This document shows positions 43,923-45,903 of a stretch of DNA of 45,903 bases, piece after piece (position 1 is the stretch's first letter; each line of letters starts with the position of its first letter). Under the pieces are notes generated by a model. It did not search any database. It saw only the letters and a list, made by a program, of their open reading frames with translations, and was not told the origin of the DNA. The position numbers were made by a program, and so were the translations under genes. The stretch is from UBA3775 sp964584255. GTDB lineage: Bacteria; Bacillota; Clostridia; Lachnospirales; Lachnospiraceae. Location of the stretch: NCBI GenBank assembly GCA_964584255.1, contig CAZOZM010000014.1, forward strand, positions 1 to 45,903, given 5' to 3'.

Positions 43923-44204
43923 CTACTTTTTAAATAGCTCTGAATGTGTGCCAAGCCTATAGAGCATAAGCACTAATATATTGTTTTTTATTTCATAAAT
44001 GAGTAACCAATCCGGTTCTATGTGGCATTCACGAGTGCCTTTATAATTACCGGTAAGGTCATGGTCTCTGTATTTTGCATCCAGCGTACCACCATTCGGC
44101 AGAATATCAATTACTTCAAATAGTTTATCAAGATTTTTGTTTTGCTTTTTAGCAAGTTTTAAATCTTTTTTAAACTGCGTGGTAAATTGAACTTCATATT
44201 TCAT
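43923..44204 (-). CDS. YafQ-family mRNA interferase toxin
   Basis: The 93-residue RelE/ParE-superfamily toxin keeps the YafQ catalytic residues: His in YRDHDLTGNYKG, His/Asp/Trp in CHIEPDW and the C-terminal His in RLGTHSELF. YafQ cuts ribosome-bound mRNA and is silenced by binding DinJ. The start overlaps the antitoxin stop by four bases (ATGA), the usual coupling of such pairs. Length is normal, so I expect a functional toxin. A terminator follows. Confidence 0.93.
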   Translation of the reverse strand: MKYEVQFTTQFKKDLKLAKKQNKNLDKLFEVIDILPNGGTLDAKYRDHDLTGNYKGTRECHIEPDWLLIYEIKNNILVLMLYRLGTHSELFKK

Positions 44205-44473
44205 ACTTCCAGAGCCGCCTTAAGAGCATCCATACTGGAGTATTTTGGAGCAGAAGGGTCATCCATCAGTCTACGACCTTCTTCAATTGCAGCAGCAGTT
44301 GTTTCGTTTGGAACTTCTAATTTCAATTCAAAAGGAATTCCATGCTCACGAATAGCTGTTCTCAGAAACATATTTACAGCGGTAGTCATGTTTAATCCGA
44401 GTTCATTGAAGATTGCTTCAGCTTGGTCTTTGATGACCTTATCTGTTCTGATATTTAAATTTGTTGTTGCCAT
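44201..44473 (-). CDS. RelB/DinJ-family antitoxin
   Basis: The 90-residue protein has an N-terminal ribbon-helix-helix (MATTNLNIRTDKVIKDQAEAI, FNELGLNMTTAVNMFLRTAI) and a C-terminal toxin-binding tail (IEEGRRLMDDPSAPKY). The ATG at 44473 has GGAGG seven bases upstream; longer in-frame starts run into the promoter. It neutralises the YafQ toxin encoded next and represses the operon. The promoter is flanked by a 14-bp inverted repeat. Confidence 0.93.
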   Translation of the reverse strand: MATTNLNIRTDKVIKDQAEAIFNELGLNMTTAVNMFLRTAIREHGIPFELKLEVPNETTAAAIEEGRRLMDDPSAPKYSSMDALKAALEV

Positions 44474-44486
44474 ACAAACACCTCCG

Positions 44487-44550
44487 TTCATATATATTAT
44501 GTGCATAAATTCGGCTGATGTCAACACATTGTCATTATAATATATATGAA
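44487..44550 (-). promoter_or_regulatory. Promoter and palindromic flanks of the toxin-antitoxin pair
   Basis: On the minus strand TTGACA (44519-44524) and CATAAT (44496-44501) are 17 bases apart. A perfect 14-bp inverted repeat (44487-44500 with 44537-44550, TTCATATATATTAT type) encloses the promoter, with one arm covering the -10. It is a plausible antitoxin operator. Confidence 0.75.
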
Positions 44551-44557
44551 TTTTATG

Positions 44558-44632
44558 TTAAAACTTATCAAAATCTTCCTGTGTTGCTACTCGGTTATAT
44601 TTCACGCCATCGTTTGCTTTCCCTGTCCACAT
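44558..44632 (-). pseudogene. Short coding relic, possibly phage-derived
   Basis: A 24-codon frame (MWTGKANDGVKYNRVATQED...) ends just before the toxin-antitoxin promoter. It resembles a C-terminal gene fragment and lies after the phage relics in the same direction. I cannot identify the parent gene. Confidence 0.3.
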
Positions 44633-44637
44633 ATCAA

Positions 44638-44718
44638 TCACAAGACACCTTCTAAATCTGTTTCTTTCATTTTTGCTGCATATACATTTTTAAGATTGTA
44701 TTTCACTTTATTTCCCAT
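44638..44718 (-). pseudogene. N-terminal relic resembling a phage major tail protein
   Basis: A 26-codon frame (MGNKVKYNLKNVYAAKMKET...) begins as phage major tail proteins of the phi13 type do and then stops after a deletion. GGAGG stands ten bases upstream, which supports that it was once a real gene start. The end of another frame (SETWIESEKLYEVLYIFGTE, stop at 44724-44726) lies just before it, as in a packed phage gene order. Confidence 0.45.
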
Positions 44719-44793
44719 GTGTCTTAAACCTCCGTTCCAAAAATATATAAGACCTCATATAGCTTTTCGCTTTCGATCCATGTTTCAGATTTA

Positions 44794-44868
44794 TTATAAA
44801 AAAACCTGTCCAGTTGTTGCATTGGTGGGCTTATCTCTGGAACGAAATAAACCACTGAATATACTCAT
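44794..44868 (-). pseudogene. N-terminal relic resembling an HK97-type phage portal protein
   Basis: A 24-codon frame (MSIFSGLFRSRDKPTNATTG...) matches the recalled start of HK97-family portal proteins of Lachnospiraceae phages and then runs into a stop at an internal deletion. AAGGAG lies upstream. Portal, then a connector-like fragment, then a tail protein start is the normal order of phage head-to-tail genes. Confidence 0.55.
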
Positions 44869-44903
44869 AAGAATCATACTCCTTCTCAAAATGGGCATAA
44901 GAA

Positions 44904-44929
44904 AAGCACCTATCCGAAGATAGATGCTT
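44904..44929 (-). terminator. Terminator of the second DUF3990 module
   Basis: On the minus strand an 11-bp stem with one mismatch and a four-base TTCG loop (44919-44929 with 44904-44914) is followed by TTTTCTT. It lies 23 bases after the XRE gene stop. Confidence 0.85.
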
Positions 44930-44952
44930 AAATTTTTCAATTACAATATAGG

Positions 44953-45591
44953 TTACTTTTCTATCAAATCTTCCATTGCACAGCCAAGTGCCTTTGCAAT
45001 ACGATATATGGTCTCAACGCTTGCTTTGTTGATATCCTTGTTGCGCTGTTCGTACATCTGAATGGAACGAAGGCTCACATCGGATTTCTGTGCCAACTCC
45101 GCCTGTGTGCAGCCGTAGGCAACACGAAGTCGTTTCAGGTTCGTATCCTTAAAATATTCCTTGATGCGAGCATCTGCAATGTCTACAAATTTTGAAATAT
45201 CCGCCTCGTGAAGTGTGTAATACATTTGCTGTAATTCTTCAAAGGACAGTACCTTGAAAATCTCGCTGTATTTTCTTGATGAGTACCACTGATAGTAAGC
45301 AACCACCCAGCCGATCCAGTATTCTTTTGAACGACCAAAGTGCTCCTGCGGCTCATTTGTAATTTCTTTTCCGGTCGTTTCAAAAGAAACTTCACGGACG
45401 ATCTCAATTCCGCTCTTTCCGGCAAGATAAGTCGGCTCACCGTTTTCCATACGGCGGCATATTGTGCTTACTAAAAACAGTTTTATAAAATCACTGCCGG
45501 ATATGCCACAGGTGTTGACAGCATAATCAATGGCATCGCCCAAAACAGACTGTGCTTTATTTAAATACATTTCTTGGTATGCGTGGGTCAT
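44953..45591 (-). CDS. DUF3990-partner domain fused to XRE helix-turn-helix
   Basis: The 212-residue protein has an N-terminal partner domain (about 1-145; SGSDFIKLFLVSTICRRMEN, YWIGWVVAYYQWYSS, YTLHEADISKFVDIAD) and a C-terminal XRE HTH (about 150-210: RVAYGCTQAELAQKSDVSLRS). The partner domain aligns with the standalone protein at 21358-21774. The ATG at 45591 has AGGAGG nine to ten bases upstream and overlaps the DUF3990 stop by 35 bases. It is probably the antitoxin and autorepressor of the DUF3990 gene upstream. Confidence 0.8.
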   Translation of the reverse strand: MTHAYQEMYLNKAQSVLGDAIDYAVNTCGISGSDFIKLFLVSTICRRMENGEPTYLAGKSGIEIVREVSFETTGKEITNEPQEHFGRSKEYWIGWVVAYYQWYSSRKYSEIFKVLSFEELQQMYYTLHEADISKFVDIADARIKEYFKDTNLKRLRVAYGCTQAELAQKSDVSLRSIQMYEQRNKDINKASVETIYRIAKALGCAMEDLIEK

Positions 45592-45903
45592 CGTTTTTGA
45601 CACCTCCTCTGATGATATCCTGGATATACAAGCCATCGCTTTCTTCTTCGAGCATTTCAAGATAACGCTGATTTGCCTCATCATCTCGTGATTTTCTCAA
45701 AACATAAAACTCTTCTTTTTCGGCAACATTAAAGCCTTCATACTGAATTTTGGAAAAGGCAAACTTAGATTTCAGAACAACCTGCTCACCCAGTTTTCCA
45801 AGTCGCATTGCTTTTGCCAACTGTTCCACAGAAATTGCGTTATTCAAGAAGCTTTCTGCATAATCAAAGTAAGAATCGTCTGCACGATATCCCGTTATCA
45901 GAT
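45557..45903 (-). CDS. DUF3990 protein, C-terminal part (cut by window end)
   Basis: About 115 residues of the C-terminal half are inside the window; the gene continues beyond 45903. The stretch GYRADDSYFDYAESF, then AISVEQLAKAMRLGKLGEQ and KEEFYVLRKSRDDEANQRY, is typical of DUF3990 and aligns with IGFIANDRMF...DEALVNSLSVLKLGKQYVAL in the XRE-DUF3990 protein at 21767-22615. It is encoded upstream of, and overlaps, the partner-XRE gene. An ADP-ribosyltransferase-like toxin is likely, but the N-terminal NAD-binding motifs are outside the window. Confidence 0.82.
   Translation of the reverse strand, partial: LITGYRADDSYFDYAESFLNNAISVEQLAKAMRLGKLGEQVVLKSKFAFSKIQYEGFNVAEKEEFYVLRKSRDDEANQRYLEMLEEESDGLYIQDIIRGGVKNDDPRIPRNVFK

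Noticed and set aside
44546..44923. A 125-codon plus-strand frame opposite the phage relics
   Set aside because: It has no ribosome site or recognisable domain, and the opposite strand carries phage-like gene starts with ribosome sites.

Overview
The window looks like a chromosomal segment of a low-to-moderate GC, endospore-lineage Clostridium relative, most likely a gut Lachnospiraceae. This rests on spmA/spmB-type sporulation genes, a clostridial MetG with a C-terminal tRNA-binding domain, a FeoA-FeoA-FeoB-Cys-rich iron locus, DUF3793 next to a flavodoxin, LacI-sensor-like and GGDEF proteins, and strong AGGAGG ribosome sites. All homology statements come from reading motifs; no database search was possible.

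Layout. 0-16 kb is mostly core: spmAB; malQ on the opposite strand; a permease with a catalytically degenerate ABC ATPase; metG; a CPA2 antiporter; a beta-propeller protein; an LCP protein; a LacI-type sensor lacking both HTH and GGDEF; and two tandem SGNH lipoproteins, the second having lost catalytic residues. 16-19 kb is the ferrous-iron operon feoA-feoA-feoB plus a small Cys-rich membrane protein, with five TTAG-N6-CTAA operators upstream. The same operator occurs twice in front of DUF3793-flavodoxin at 23-24.6 kb, at an identical distance from the promoter, which defines a local iron regulon. Between them lie a tyrosine phosphatase, a MATE exporter and a DUF3990 (ADP-ribosyltransferase-like) module.

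24.7-27.7 kb holds a truncated DUF4143 ATPase gene, a three-repeat Cas12a-type mini-CRISPR array with no cas genes, a MerR regulator whose stop codon lies inside the first repeat, and the divergent aldo/keto reductase-flavin reductase pair that MerR probably controls. 27.8-29.2 kb is a polytopic membrane protein that appears to be read from a leaderless message.

29.1-39.2 kb is the most striking region: nine co-directional genes forming one probable signalling operon. They encode a surface protein, a membrane FecR-domain protein, a cNMP-binding PP2C phosphatase, a CHASE2 adenylate cyclase, a TIM-barrel protein, an RsbW-like kinase, a STAS antagonist, a diguanylate cyclase and a PilT ATPase. 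The genes suggest that an external signal raises cAMP, cAMP controls the phosphatase, and the phosphatase sets a partner switch, with c-di-GMP and a retraction motor as outputs.

39.6-43.3 kb carries a glycosyltransferase and a two-gene glycoside hydrolase operon. 43.4-45.9 kb is an accessory island: small orphan genes, a DinJ/YafQ toxin-antitoxin pair, decayed prophage gene starts, and a second DUF3990 module cut by the window end. The two DUF3990 modules share domains but differ in which protein carries the HTH.
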